Shown one piece after another: positions 38,901-53,400 of a stretch of 64,000 nt of DNA; position 1 is the stretch's first letter; each line of letters starts with the position of its first letter. The notes under the pieces are model-generated. The model did no database searches and had not been told where the DNA came from. It worked only from the letters and a program-made list of their open reading frames with translations. The stretch is from Sipunculus nudus. Its lineage: Eukaryota; Annelida; Sipuncula; Golfingiida; Sipunculidae. The DNA is taken from contig CM049317.1 of assembly GCA_026874595.1 (NCBI GenBank), positions 34,872,901 to 34,936,900 on the forward strand, read 5' to 3'. The position numbers were made by a program, and so were the translations under genes.

Positions 38901-39185
38901 ATAAACGTAATTTGATATGCCATTGTGCAATAAAAATATTCATAAACGTTTCTGTTTCCTATTTATTGACGATTTATTTAATATCATTTGAGACATAATG
39001 CTTCTTCAATAACTCAAAAGGACATTGATGATGAAGCCCAAATAATATCACATCCTGGTTATTATCATAATTTATGCATGCAAAACGGATATGACAATGA
39101 GCGGGCTTGACTATATCTGGAAGTAAGAGAAAGTCCTGCAGCATATTAATGGATGTTACTGTATGTTCACTATTGGTACATCAGG

Positions 39186-39216
<31 letters not shown>

Positions 39217-42200
39217 ATGTATGTGAAGACTTTCTGCTGTACATATATAATGACTGAAGTCAATGAACCATTTCAGTAGGGAGGAAAAAGTGCTTTTTTT
39301 TGTCACACCAAGAAAAAAATCTTTGTTGAGAAGACAAAATCCATAGCCCACATCTGGGTTAGCCTCCAGTATGTTATTAACCAACAAAAGGTCATTTTGG
39401 TAGGCAAGAGTGGCTGTAGGGGGTGCACTAAGGCCATCTTGTATACAAAAATATTCCTATTGTTTCCTATTTTAAGAATGCTGTTCCTAATTTTTGACTC
39501 CTGAAATTTCTATTTTCCTATTTTTTATCTTCACTTCAAACTTGATACCTTGTGCTGAAAATGGCCACAGACAGAAAGCCAATGAACCAGGTTGATTTGG
39601 TGGTGAAAATTTATGACACTGTTTGCCCCAATGCCAGCAAAAACATGAACTCCTGCCCCTTGACGGAGGTAAAAATCTGAACAATTTATTGTTGACTTGG
39701 CAGATAACTTACTGTGACAGAAACTTCTTATGGTTACTTTATGTTTGTGTTTTTAGAGACGTGAAGGCGTTGAATCCCCCGGTGTGGTGTACGTGGGACA
39801 CATCCCTCATGGTTTTTATGTTTACTTATGTTTGTGTTTTTAGAGACGTGAAGGCGTTGAATTCCCCGGTGTGGTGTACATGGGTCACATCCCTCATGGT
39901 TTTTATGTTTCTTTATGTTTGTGTTTTTAGAGACGTGAAGGCGTTGAATCCCCTGGTGTGGTGTACATGGGACACATCCCTCATGGTTTTTATTAGCCCT
40001 CAGCCCTTAGGCTGATGGGCTATTGTCGTCACCCAAGCTGTCCATCCTCCGTCCGTCCGTCTGGCCGGCTGGCGTCCGTTAACTTTTACCTTGTGAGCGG
40101 GATATCTTGAAAAGGATTCACCGTCAGAATTTTATTTCCTCGGTAAAGATGTATATCGACAAAATCTCGGTCAAGTTCGAAGATGGGTAACCTTGACCTT
40201 TTTTTCTACATTTTAGAGCTGATTATAGAAAAACACTTAGATGCTTATTACTCAGGAACCATTAGTTGGATTTTCACAAAACTTACTATGATTATTGGGA
40301 CTGATAATCTGTACCTGCTACATAAGTTTAGTGGCGCCACCTACAATATCTGATTTTTAATGAATTTTTATCTAATTTTTCAACTTTGGGCTTGTGAGCA
40401 GGATATCTCTAAAAGGATTCACCGTAGGAATTTTATTTTTTCGGTGAAAATGTATATTGACAAAATCTCGGTCAAGTTCGAAGATGGGTGACCTTGACCT
40501 ATTTTTCTACGTTTTAGAGCTGTTTATAGAAAAAACATTTAGAAGCTTATTTCTCAGGAACCATTGGCTGGATTTTCACTATACTTACTATGATCATAGG
40601 GCGTGATGGTCTGTAACTGCTGCACAAGTTTGGGGGCGCCACCTGCAATATCTGATTTTTAATGAATTTTTCTTGGATTTTTCAACTTTGGCTTTGTGAG
40701 CGGGATATCTCTAAAAGGATTCACAATAGGAATTTTATTTCTTTGGTGAAGATGTATATCGACAATATCTTGGTCAAGTTCGAAGATGGGTGACCTTGAC
40801 CTACTTTTCAAGGTCACAGAGCTGATAATAGAATAAAACTTAAAAGCTTATTTTTCAGGAAGCATTTGGTGGATTGTTATGAATCATGGCACATACCTCT
40901 CCATTTTATATTTATAACTGAGACATGTACAGAAATACATCCATGTGAGAACAGATAAGTAGTACTTGTTACTGTTACCACCTCTAAACACTGTTCTTTT
41001 GGCTGAGGGCTTTTGTCAGCTTCTGATGATATTCTAGTGTTTCTTTATGTTTGTGTATTTAGAGACGTGAAGGCGTTGAATCCCCCGGTGTGGTGTACCT
41101 GGGACACATCCCACATGGTTTTTATGGTTACTTTATGTTTGTGTTTGTAGAGACGTGAAGGCGTTGAATCCCCCGGTGTGGTGTACGTGGGACACATCCC
41201 TCATGGTTTCTATGAACCTCAGATGAACATGTACTTCAGCCAGTTTGGAGATGTCAGCAGGCTGCGTATCTCCAGGAGTAAAAAAGTAAGGAATTTGATA
41301 GAAGCCTTCTATCGGAAGGCAGTTTTTCTAAACAATTAAATTAATATTGGTTAACTTTATGAGTGATGATCATTCCCATTGGTCATAGTTAAGAATATAG
41401 CTACACAATAAGCATTCAGCAGAAACCAAATAAAAATACAATCTTAAATTCACAAAATAATGACACGTTAATATGAAAAGGATAGATCATGATGATATAG
41501 AGAGGTTATTCAATATTTTATCAGTCTAAAGCAGGTTTTAAAATGTGAAATCCAGGCCATCTGAATACTTTGTGTGTGATTTTTTTATGCTCTTATCTCA
41601 TATAACGTTGCTATTCTGACTTTTTGTAGAGTGGAAAGAGCAAGGGTTATGCTTTTGTGGAGTTTGCTTCAGAAACAGTCGCCAAAGTGGTGGCTGACAC
41701 CATGAATAACTACCTTATGTTCAACAGACTCCTCAAATGTAAGTAAGAGCTTATCATTTCTGTAGCATTTTCTGACATCACATTATTTCCTGTCACAGTG
41801 ACATTTTTTTCATTTTTAGCTCAGCTGACTTGTAGTCATCTGAGCTATAGTGATGGTCCTTTGTACCGTATGTCTGTCTGGCAGTCAATTAAAAAGGCAC
41901 ATTTTGAAACTGTTGGACCTACAGATCCAAAATTCTACAGTTAGATTCCCAAAGTTCTCCTACCAAACCTAAATCTGGGTCATTGCAACTTTGTTCTTTG
42001 AGATATAAAGGAAAAATCATTTTCCAGTAAAACCTATTGTTACACTTCAAAACTGCCAACTTTTGAAATCACTGGTGTTAATGTATTGTTCAGTATAACC
42101 ATTCCTGAATATATTTCCTATGTTTATGCCAGAAATTAGATCAATATTGCGTAAATAGTTATTGGCTCAAACATTATGCACTTTTTTTCAAAATCAGGAA

Positions 42201-45200
42201 ATATATATTTACTCACCTAAAAAGATAATTGTTGAAGCTAGATATTTTTTTTTCTCAAGGATATTTAATAAAGATTCAATTGTATACCATAAATCAGATC
42301 AGAATTTTGTAAATTTTTAGCGAACCTGTGAGCTTCATTCAATGGTGCGGCGTCATCCGTCGTATGTCGTGCATCGTCTGTACGTTAACCATATCTATCT
42401 CTAAAACGGCAGGAGCTAGCATCACCTAACTTTTTGCAAATAATCAGTCATCCAAAAAACTATATCGGATTTTGTTTATTTTTTTTCTTACTGCATTTTC
42501 TTTGATTTTATGGGGAAAAAGCTAAAAAAGCTTTATAAATCTTCTTCTCTGAAACTGTCCAGCCAAATTGTCCAATATTTCACAGAAATGATCCCTGGAA
42601 CAATCTCTCTCAAATTTGTTCGAATGGTTCCAGTTCGGAAATTTTTGGCCAAGTTACAGGAGGTTGAACTTAGTCATCTGTCCAAAAAAGCACACTAAAA
42701 TTAAAATCTCAGAAACGGCTAGAGCTATAATCACCAAATTTTATACCAATGTTTGTCACATATGTCATCTGATTTTGAGGTATTGGTGGCGCCACCTACA
42801 TTGATGTGTTTTTTACAAGCGAAAATGTAATTTTAAACCATTCTAGCTTATACACTGATTTATGATGAAACTGTTAAGCTGATTGGTTTAAACTTTACAA
42901 GAATTATTCTATAGTAGGGTTCTGCCAGTTTTATAAGAATAGATTGGGTAAATACAATTTTAAAAAAGCATTGTAGCCAATTGAAAAAGGCTTTCTGTAT
43001 TTGAAAACAGATTTGACAATAAGATGAGTTTCAGCAGCCAAGTCAAGAGGTCACTCAGTACAAACAGGTGGGGTCCAGACATCACCATGGCAACTGACCA
43101 GGCTCTGGGGGGCTGTCTAGACAATGTGTCTAGAGGTCTAGACACAGCGTCAAGACGTCTGGACACAATGTTTAGATGCAGAATTCCCAGATTATTGGAA
43201 CTATATCTTTCAACTGCATTTTGAGCGAATCAGGTTTATGATCAGGTCACAAGTGAACTGCTGCACCCTCATTTTTTGTTGACCTCTGACCTTTCCTTGC
43301 TGCCAAGCGTCCATTTTTGTGTCTGTTTCCACACATAAACCCGCATATCTCGGGAACCGTTTGACCGATCAGGCTAAAGATTTTGCACAAATGTAGCCCT
43401 TTGATAGCTTTATAACATACTCTAAAAATGGTGGCGCCACCTGCAACCATTTATGCACAGCGTCCATCTGGTTATCTGCCTTGGGATAAAATCACTCATA
43501 TCTCAGCAGTAGTTTGACATATCTACCTGAAATTTTGCAGGTTTATACATCCTGGAAAGCTTTCTCGATTTTATAAAAGGTGGCGCCACCAACATTCAGG
43601 TTTACTCTGCAGACATCCAAGCTCATATCTTGGGAACTGTTTGACCGATTGGACCAAAATTTTGCATGTGTATAGATCTCACATAGCTCTTCATCATAGG
43701 CAAAACTGGTGGCACCACATGCAAACATTTATTGACAGCGTCCATCTGTTCATCTGCCTTGGGATAAAATCACTCATTTCTCAGCAGTGGTTTGACTTAT
43801 CCACCTGAAATTTTGCAGGTTTATACATCCTAGACGGCTCTTTTGTTTTTATGACAGGTGGCACCACCTACATACACATTTACGCTGCAGACATCCACGC
43901 TCATATCTCGGGAACTGTTTAACCGATTGGGCCAAAACTTTGCATGTGTATAGATCTCACATAGCTCTTCATCATAGGCAAAACTGGTGGCGCCACCTGC
44001 AACCATTAATGCACAGCACCCATCTGTTCATCTGCCTTGGGATAAAATCACTCATATCGCAGCAGTGGTTTGACTTATCCACCTGAAATTTTGCAGGTTT
44101 ATAAATCCTGGACAGCTTTCTCGATTTTATTACAAGTGGCGCCACCTACATTCAGGTTTACTCTGTAGACATCCAAGCTCATATCTTGGGAACCGTTTGA
44201 CCGATTGGACCAACATTTTGCATGTGTATAGATCTCACATAGCTCTTCATCATAGGCAAAACTGGTGGTGCCACATGCAACCATTTATGCACAGCGTCCA
44301 TCTGGTTATCTGCCTTGGGATAAAATCACTCATTTCTCAACAGTGGTTTGACTTATCCACCTGAAATTTTGCAGGTTTATACATCCTAGACGGCTCTCTT
44401 GATTTTATGACAGGTGGTGCCACCTACATTCAGGTTTACTCTGCAGACATCCACGTTCATATCTCGGGAACCGTTTAACCGATTGGGCCAAAACTTTGCA
44501 TGTGTATAGATCTCACATAGCTCTTAATCATAGGCTAAACTGGTGGCGCCACCTGCAACCATTAATGCACAGCACCCATCTGTTCATCTGCCTTGGGATA
44601 AAATCACTCCTATCTCAGCAGTGGTTTGACTTATCCACCTGAAATTTTGCAGGTTTATACATCCTGGACAATTTTTTTGATTTTATGACAGGTGGCACCA
44701 CCTACATTCATGTTTAAACTGCAGACATCCATGCTAATATAAACACACCTCACTCTATTCCCCTTGCCACTTAATCCATGGCTCACTTCACCCGTCCCAC
44801 TCTGATTTCTGTGGATACACATAGTCGCTTGTCAGCTACCCATATTCTAGTTTTAAAATGTCCTAGTCTGAAACTTGCAGGTCCAAAATGTCCATTTTGC
44901 TGAAATCATAATGACTAAGGTAGATATGCAGGACTTAAAAGGATCAATATTAAATTTTAAAAATAAACCTCCATTCACACTCCCAAACTTTGCACAGATT
45001 CGCATTAGGCCTGTAGGCCTTGTTAAAGTTATTAGCATAATTGTAAAATCGGTACCTTAAATTTGGCCAAACTTTGACCATGGTATATTTTTTTCCTATA
45101 AACACTATTGATTTAATTTTTACAATATGAATAAATAAGGATTTAATTTTTTAAATCTGAAATTTGTCCAAATTATGGATAACTAAGTTTTATTTTCAGA

Positions 45201-48200
45201 TATTTATTATTTTGCAAATTTAAAAAAATATATAAATATTTTTGTGATAAAAAAATAAATACATTATATGCAAGATGGAATGCTGTATGAGCAAACATTT
45301 AGGGATAAATGATGATACAATTGAGAATTGTTAATCAACTTATATATTCAGATGTATATGATATATTGCCAATTTATAAAATCTATTAAATTGAAAAAGA
45401 TTTGATATAATATAAAAATTGAGGATCTAATGCAAAGTTTTGTTCATTATTAGCTCAGCTGACTATAAGTCATCTGAGCTATAGTCGTGGTCCATTGTCT
45501 GTCGTCCGTCCGTCCGTCCGTCTGTCCGTCCGTAAGACTGGCACGTTTCGACACTGTTCGACCTACGAATCTGAAATTCGGCATACAGTTAGATGTCCCC
45601 AAAATCTCCTACCATGCCAAAAATTGGGTCAATATGACTTCGTTCCTTTGAGATATTAAGGAAAAACCTCAATTTTTTATTAGAAATCTATTTTCACACT
45701 TCAGGACTGCCTAATATCAAAACCACTCATCTGGTTTTCTTCATTTTTACCATAAATATTCCTCTATATGGTTCCTATGTACATGCCAGAAATTAAGTCA
45801 GTATTATTTAATTTAAAAAAGTTATGGGCCCAAATATAATGGACTTTGTAAAAAAATGAGGAAAGATATTTTGTCACTTAAGACCAAAAGTGTTAAAGGT
45901 AGGAATTTTTTTCAGTAATACTACTTTAAATAATCAAAATTGAATTGTATACCAAAAATTAGATCAAAATCTGTTAAATTTTTTTAAATATTGGCAAAAA
46001 TATAAAATTGGTACCTTAAATTTTGCCCAAGTTTGACCATGGTACTTTTTTTCCTGTAACTGCTGTGGATTTAATTTTCAAAGCATGTTTTTGTTACCTT
46101 TTCACCTGTTAAAACAAAAAATTTGAAACCAGTTGATCAAAAACTGTAGATTTTATTCAAGTTTTAAAGCACCATGTCATATATTGTTTACACCAAGCTA
46201 GTGTTATGCAGTTTACTAAAGCTCAGCTCCCCAGCTTCAGCTCTAAGTTCCTTAAATTTTTCATACAGTTAGATGTCCCCCAAATCCTCTACCATACTAA
46301 AAGTTTGGTCACTAGGACTGCATTCCTTCGAGATATTAAGAAAAAACTTCATTTTTCCATTAAAACCCCATTGTTACACTTTTAAGATTGCCTAATATCA
46401 AAACCACTGATCTGACTTTGATAATATATAATATACATATTTTTCTATACATTCGCTATGCATATGCCAGAAATGATGTCAGTATCGTGTAAGTTCTAGG
46501 CCCAACCATAATGCACTTTGTAAAAAATCAAGAAATATATTTACTCTCTTAACATGAAATTGCTGAAGGTAGACATTTTTTGCCAGGGATATAACATTAT
46601 TTAATCAAGATTCAATTGTATTCCCAAAATTAGTTCTGATTTTTTCAAATTTTATAAGTTATTAGCATAAATATAAAATCAGTACCTTAAATTTTGCCCA
46701 ACTTTGGCCATGGCATGTTTTTTCCCTGTAAGCACTGTTGATTTAATTTTCATATCTTGCACTGGTAAGGATTTAAGCTTTTAAATTCTGAAGTTATTAA
46801 AAGGATTGGTCAAAAACTAGCTTTTATGAAAGTTTTTAGCTCAGCTGACTTTCAGTCATGCTGGGCTATAGCGATGGGTCTTTGTCCGTCGTCCTTCCGT
46901 CTGTCTGTCCGGCCAGCCGTCCGGCCGTTAGCAAGGCACAAATCGTAACCGTAGGGGCTAGGGCCATGAACCCTATGCAGTCGTAGAGGTTATAAAAAGA
47001 TCTCCTTGCAAACCTGAAATTAGGTCACTGTGACCTATATTATCGAAGTTATGGGGTGTGTTTGCACCCCCCAGAAATAACTCTTTGAGACAAAATTTTC
47101 CTCCCAAACCTTCCATCTTTCACATACAGCTCACCTACCAACAGGGGAAGAACCATAATTTTTTTTAGGTCAAAAGGTCAAAGGTCAAGGTCACAGGAGC
47201 CTCTTCTTTGAAAAGCCTGTGGATGCATTTAAAGCCAACCCTTTCATCCCAATTCTTTGATTTTTCACATATAGCTCACCTTCTAAGTTGGAGAAGAATC
47301 CTATAGATTTTGAGGTCACAAGGTCAAAGGTCAGGGTCACACTTTTTGAAAAGGTTGTGGACACATTTCAAGCTAGACTTTTCATTCCAAACCTTCCAGC
47401 ACTGATATCGCTTCTCTGCCAACAGGGGAAAAGACCTGTTGATTTTGAGGTCAAAGGTCAAGTTCACAGCACCCACTTCTTGCGTGGAGTCATTTTCAGG
47501 CAAACTTTTCAATCTGTTCCTTCCATCTGTCATATATGGCTTACCTACCAATAAGGGAAGAAGCCTATTGATGTTGAGGTCAAAAAGTCAAAGGTCAAGG
47601 TCACAATATTTAATTGTTCTAAATGCTTGTGAGCATATTTCAAGTGTAACTGTTTAACCAAAACCTTCAGTCTTTCACATATGCCACATCTATGCATCAC
47701 TCAGTTTGACTCAAACTTCATATTTATGGGTCTTTTTGCTTGAATAAATAACTTATTGATTTTGGGGTAAGCTGGTCAGCAGGTTAAAGGTTGCAGGTCA
47801 AAGTTATTCACCCATTGGTTGCCAAGTAATTACACCAGATTTAAGTGGTTAGTAGTTACCCATCATTTAGAAATAATCCAGTTGATATATGGGCAAAAGG
47901 CCAAGGTCATAGGTCAGGGATGTTCACAATTACTTATTTTATAGACCATCTCTATTTTTCTTGTATATATAACCATCCCACTCCAGCTGGTACATCTCCC
48001 TGTGTGGCTGTAATTGTGAGTGACACTGGTGACATATAACTCCCTTTTGTATCAGCCTATTAAGTGATAAGGCTCAGTGATAAGAACCTCGTTACTTCAT
48101 AACAAAAACACTGTTGTCAGAATGCTTCAGCCAGGCATTAAGACTATGAGAGTATAGTATTAAGGTTTAGCTACTGATTTATAAGATGATGGGAACATTT

Positions 48201-50410
48201 TGCAGTTTATTTTATGGAATCCTAGCAATAAACTTAGTTTCCTAGATATCTGAATATTTTAATATATATCACCACATATAAAAGCAAGTGTTTGTTCTCA
48301 TAATATGTGGATGTGTACCTTGATTTAGGATGGCTTTTTGTTTTATTTCAAGACTCTTAGTCATGCTTTCTGCATTTCTTTTCTTTCAGGTTTGGCAGTT
48401 AACCTACCCTGCTGACCCCATTGAAAAGCAGAGTGATAATAAAAAATATTGGACTTACACCTTTTACAATTGCATATCTATAAATCTGATATGAGGGCCT
48501 GGACATGCCTTTTGAATTATTTTGGGCATTCATTACTGGATAATTTGCTCCAAGTTTGGTCTCTTATTGGAGAATGTGGGATATAAAATGTCATACTTGT
48601 CAGAAATCCATTATGTCTGCCAGTTAGCCACCTTAGAAATTCTTTCTTCAGTGCAGTTTCAGTAATTTTTCTTTAATGTTTGGTCCGATTTAGAGAATGT
48701 TTGTTGTCTGATTTCAGACTTGTCACTAGTCCAATATGGCCACCAGGCAACCATCTTTTAATTCCTTTTGATCATATTATCTTAAGAACAGTTAAAGTGA
48801 ATGCAGTTGGATGTATATTTATGTTATCTTGTAAAGGATTGGGTCAAATATTTCTGAATAAATATTACCATCATTTATAAAAGTGCAGTACAGTTGGCTT
48901 GTATTGAATAAAAATTCATACAGAAGCACCTGTTTCTCAATAATTCTTGCATGTATTTCCTTGATTTTTGCTATATATTTTGATCTTATATTTGCCCTTT
49001 GTGGTGTTCCTTTGAGACTGACAGGTTTCAAGCAAGCTGTTGGAATAGTTCCTGATAGCTTAACATCATGCATTTTCCTCAGACCATCAATTCACTGTGT
49101 TTTTACCAGACATAGGTGATATATATTTCTGTTGTCATAGAAAATTTTCAACAAATTGGCAAATTGGTTCTTCAAAATTTGACTGGAAGTTGTGAATCTC
49201 AGTCCATGATGTCACAGGTCATGCTTGGCAGCTGAGCGTCATGACCCATGGGTCACTTGTTATGAGACCATATCACACCTTGGCTGTACCGAAGCCCCTC
49301 TTTTATGTCCCCACATTGACCTTCCAGGCCAATTATGCATGCTTGAAGCGAGGCACTCTGCAGCCAGCCAGCTCTTGGGTGGCTTCAACTGGATCTAACT
49401 GTCCTACCCCCTCCACTAGTATTTGTTTAGGCCATAAACATAACAATAAACTTTTTTTTTAATATTTGGTTTATGATAAGAACTTAAAAAAATAAATGGA
49501 AAAGGAATTTATAGTTAATGAGTTACAGGGGATTACCTTGCAATTACTGATCATTTATGGATCTTCCATGGATGGCCAAAATTGTATTTCAAATAACACC
49601 ATGCAGTCACCATTGGGTATTTTTCATTTCAACCATAAAAATGAAAAAATAAATAATTAAAATAAATTGTTGTTTACAATTAGGGATTATATGAAGCAAG
49701 ATAATGATAGACAAGGTTGCAGTTGATTATATTAAATAAATCTAAATTTCCAGGTCTTTTCCAGGTCTTTAACTTGTTAGTTTATATTTATTACAAAATT
49801 AAAATAAATAAATATGTCAAAAATTTTAAATATTACTCAGACAAGTGTTCATTAAAGATTTTAATTTGTTTGACTTATAACTCATGGTTGTATCAGTTGT
49901 AACATGAGACTGGCTAAATAATCAAAATTTATATTGCTGGTCCTTTATTTCAGTTCATAAAATTAAACATTCCCAACTCCAGTTTGCTCCTGGTATGATA
50001 TATTGGGTGTTTTGATCCTTGGATTAATTTTAACACATGTATTAGTTTTATAGCTGAGAATACTTTTCTTTTTTTCCTGATACCATTTAAAAAAAATATA
50101 AATATTGAAATTTTTCCTGTTAGTGCTGTGGATATAATTTTCACAGCATGTACACATTAACATTTCATCTGTTAAAATCTGAAATTTGAAACCAATTGAT
50201 CAAAAACTGTAGATTTTATTCAAGTTTCCAGGTACCATGTCTTCATTGTTTGCTGACCTACTGCCACTGTGAGTGTCTGGGTCAGGCTGGGTCAGGCAGT
50301 AATTACCAGAGAGCCTCTCTTTCTCTCTCTCTCTGGCAGTCTAGGTCTCTCTTTCTCTCTCTTTCTCTCCTCTGCTTTTTCTTTTTCTTTCTCCATCTTT
50401 CTTTCTCTCT

Positions 50411-50455
<45 letters not shown>

Positions 50456-53400
50456 ATTGCCTCCCTTGCTCCCATCATCCTATTCTGTTGACAGGTACTA
50501 TAAACTAGATACATTAGCTATAAATGTTGATGCAATTTAGAAATGTGAATCAACTGAAATATTCACAATCACATGTATGTTATACTGTAAATTTATAGTA
50601 ACATTCGGAAACTTGGATTAAAATTATGTAATGAAAAAAAGGAATAAATGCAAATATTGTTAATTTTTTCTTGGCTCAGTAGAATGGGGAAAAAAATTAT
50701 TTGCTTTGTTTCTCCATCTTTCTTTCTGTTTTAAATATTTAATGTTCATGAATAAACTTATTTTTTATAAGCACTGTTGAATTAAATTTCATATCCTGTA
50801 TTTATATGCAAGGGTGTTGTAACTCTCACCATCCCCTTCTTCATCCCACTGAGGCTTTGCTCCTTAGCACTGTGAACAATAGTTCTATGGCTATAGCATA
50901 AAATTTAATAATTAAAGAAAATATCTACAGAGAGACAGAGGCATTGTAACTCTGATCATAACACAACACCCCTCCCCCCCCCCCCTATCAAGTCATTGCA
51001 CCTGTGGAATGAGGACGTTATGGCAACTGTATACATATCATAAAATTGATAAAAAAGGTTTACCAAATAAATTGGATCTCATCAGACAAATGTGTAAACT
51101 ATTGAACTGTCAACAGCTTATCAAAAAGGTAACCAATGGAAAGGCATGGTCAGGTCTCAAATATTATTTGCAACATTTTCTTCAATCATATAAACCAACC
51201 ATGGCCCAGATTACCTCTTCCTCTCAAACATTATCTACATTTCATCATATTTTTAAGATTTTAACCTTCCAGGTGGTTCAGTACCGTTGACCATTTGTCC
51301 ATAGGTACCTATGTACATGCCAGAAATTGTCAATATTGTGTAATATGTAGACGTGAGGGGCATCAAAATAATGCACCTTGTCAAGACCGATCTTGTCAAG
51401 ATATTATGTCATACAGTCACAAATTCATAAATCCCCTCATCAGTATAGTTAATCATAACCTTTTATCTGTCAAATTGAACTCTTGCAGTTTTCCATACAC
51501 TATAGATCCTTCAACAAATAGCCTTATCATCATTATACCACTGCTTAGCATACTGTCATTGCATTCATATTTGCTCAAATAAATTGCTTTTTTCGACCCC
51601 TCCCAAATAAATAAAAAATAAACCACTATATTTTACTCCATATTAATCCATCAGTCAGGTTATTTCATATATCATTTACTCACATATTACATTATATTCC
51701 TTTATAAAACCCAACATGACCATGATATTCTAAGCTTTATCTACTCAATATAGTATGACAATGGTGATACATTTATAGTCCAATCGGGATCAGCTGAGCG
51801 CCATGACCCATGGGTCCCTTGTTTTTATACCTCAGCAGAATGGGAAATAAAGTGATCAGCTTTGTTCTTTCAGTCTCTCTGTTTTTTTTTATAAATATCC
51901 AATAATCACAAATCAATTTTTAGCTCAACTGACTCTAAGACATCTGAGTTATAGTCATGGTCCTTTGTCCATCGGCCAGACTTCCGTTAACAGGGCACAT
52001 TTTGAAATGGTAAAACCTTCAAATCCAAAATTCCACAGAGAGTTACATTTCCCTAGGTCCTCTTACCAAACCTGAAACTTGGTCACTACAACTCTGTTCC
52101 TTCGAGAAATAAACCTCTGTTTTCCCGTAAAAATCTATTGTTACACTTCAAATTGTCCACTCTATAAATTACTGTGGTTTATCTATTCATATTCTATAAA
52201 GCCATTCCTGAATATATTTCCTATGTACTTCCCATAAATAAGTCAATATTACGTACATCTTTGAAGTGGTCCTAACATAATGCACTTTGTAAAAAATCAG
52301 GTATTACATTTACTCATATATTATCATGATAATTTGTTTAGCTAGACAGCTTATTTCAAACAAATATCTACTTGGTTTTGATTGTGTACAATGAATTAGA
52401 TTAAAATTTTGTAATTTTTTTCAGTTATAAGCATTTATGTAAAATCATTATCTTAAATTTTGCCCAACTTTGACTATGGCACATATTTTTTCCTCTATGC
52501 ACATAGGCTTTTATTTTCAAATGATTGACAGATGAGGTTTTGAACTATAAATCTTAAATTTGATGAAAAAGAGAAGCTCTTATACAAGTTTTCATACACC
52601 ATGTCAAGTGTTGTTCACATCAAGCCAACCCAGCCCAGTGGTCTGCTGTGAGACAGGCAGCCCTCACCTATGTTATGTAACTGCATGTCCCTTGACACCA
52701 TTATACAGGATGCATAAACTAGTTGAATGTTATAACTTTCTATATTTGCTACATTTTGGATTTTGTATTGTATCATGAGGGGATTACAATGATTACCGTG
52801 CACATTTAATTTTGTCCACAAAGTGATGTATTGCTATAAAAGTGTGGATGTTCATAATATGTGGAATTCCTTACTTAAGAAGAGTAAAAATGTAGGGTTC
52901 TAGTAATTGAACATTAATATGCATATTAAAATATAGTTGAGATAGTAATTAGCATTAGGGTATTGTTTCCCCCACATCCAACCAACAGTTTGATACCAGA
53001 ATTGAAAAGGGAAGTTTTAATCAAATTTAGTGAATCTTGTACTTCGTTATTAAAATGAATCATGTACTGAAAACTCCCAGTGTGCAAAACTTTTTTGGGG
53101 ATAATGATTCAAAGAAAAATTTTGAAGATGCCATGTTGTGACATGTTTTTGAAGTGATATTTTCTTTTTAAAATATTTAAAATTCAGTTTAAATATTTTG
53201 TGATATAAAGAAAATAATAAAATATATATATGTGTGCATAATTTGACTTGATGTGAGCCAAACTTAGGATAGATAATGTTGCAACTTACAATTATGAATT
53301 GACATATATTTTCAACTTATTTTAATGCAAATTTATGTACAAAATTTGTATGGTAAAAACTATTCATGCAAAAAAATGGTTATGCTAAAAAATTACTATT

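Larger units (their letters stand above)
41818..45451 (+). mobile_element. HINE-like element (AGCTCAGCTGAC family) interrupted by another element
   Basis: The 5' end is AGCTCAGCTGACTTGTAGTC followed by ATCTGAGCT, forming the family's 5' hairpin. At about 42321 a different element start (TTTTTAGCGAACCTG) appears, and the 279-bp satellite block ends at CTAG 44847-44850. Family-type sequence (TTTGACCATGG) resumes after that, so I read this as one element split by an insertion. The right end is not clear. Confidence 0.55.

Noticed and set aside
39623-40015. 130-codon plus-strand frame with a repeated FRDVKALN-type motif
   Set aside because: It is the wrong reading frame of three tandem partial copies of NIFK exon 2; the repetition comes from the 87-bp unit being a multiple of three.
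51009-51582. Two 93-95-codon frames in NIFK intron 3
   Set aside because: They lie inside a repeat remnant and show no conserved domain; related copies of the element do not preserve the frames.
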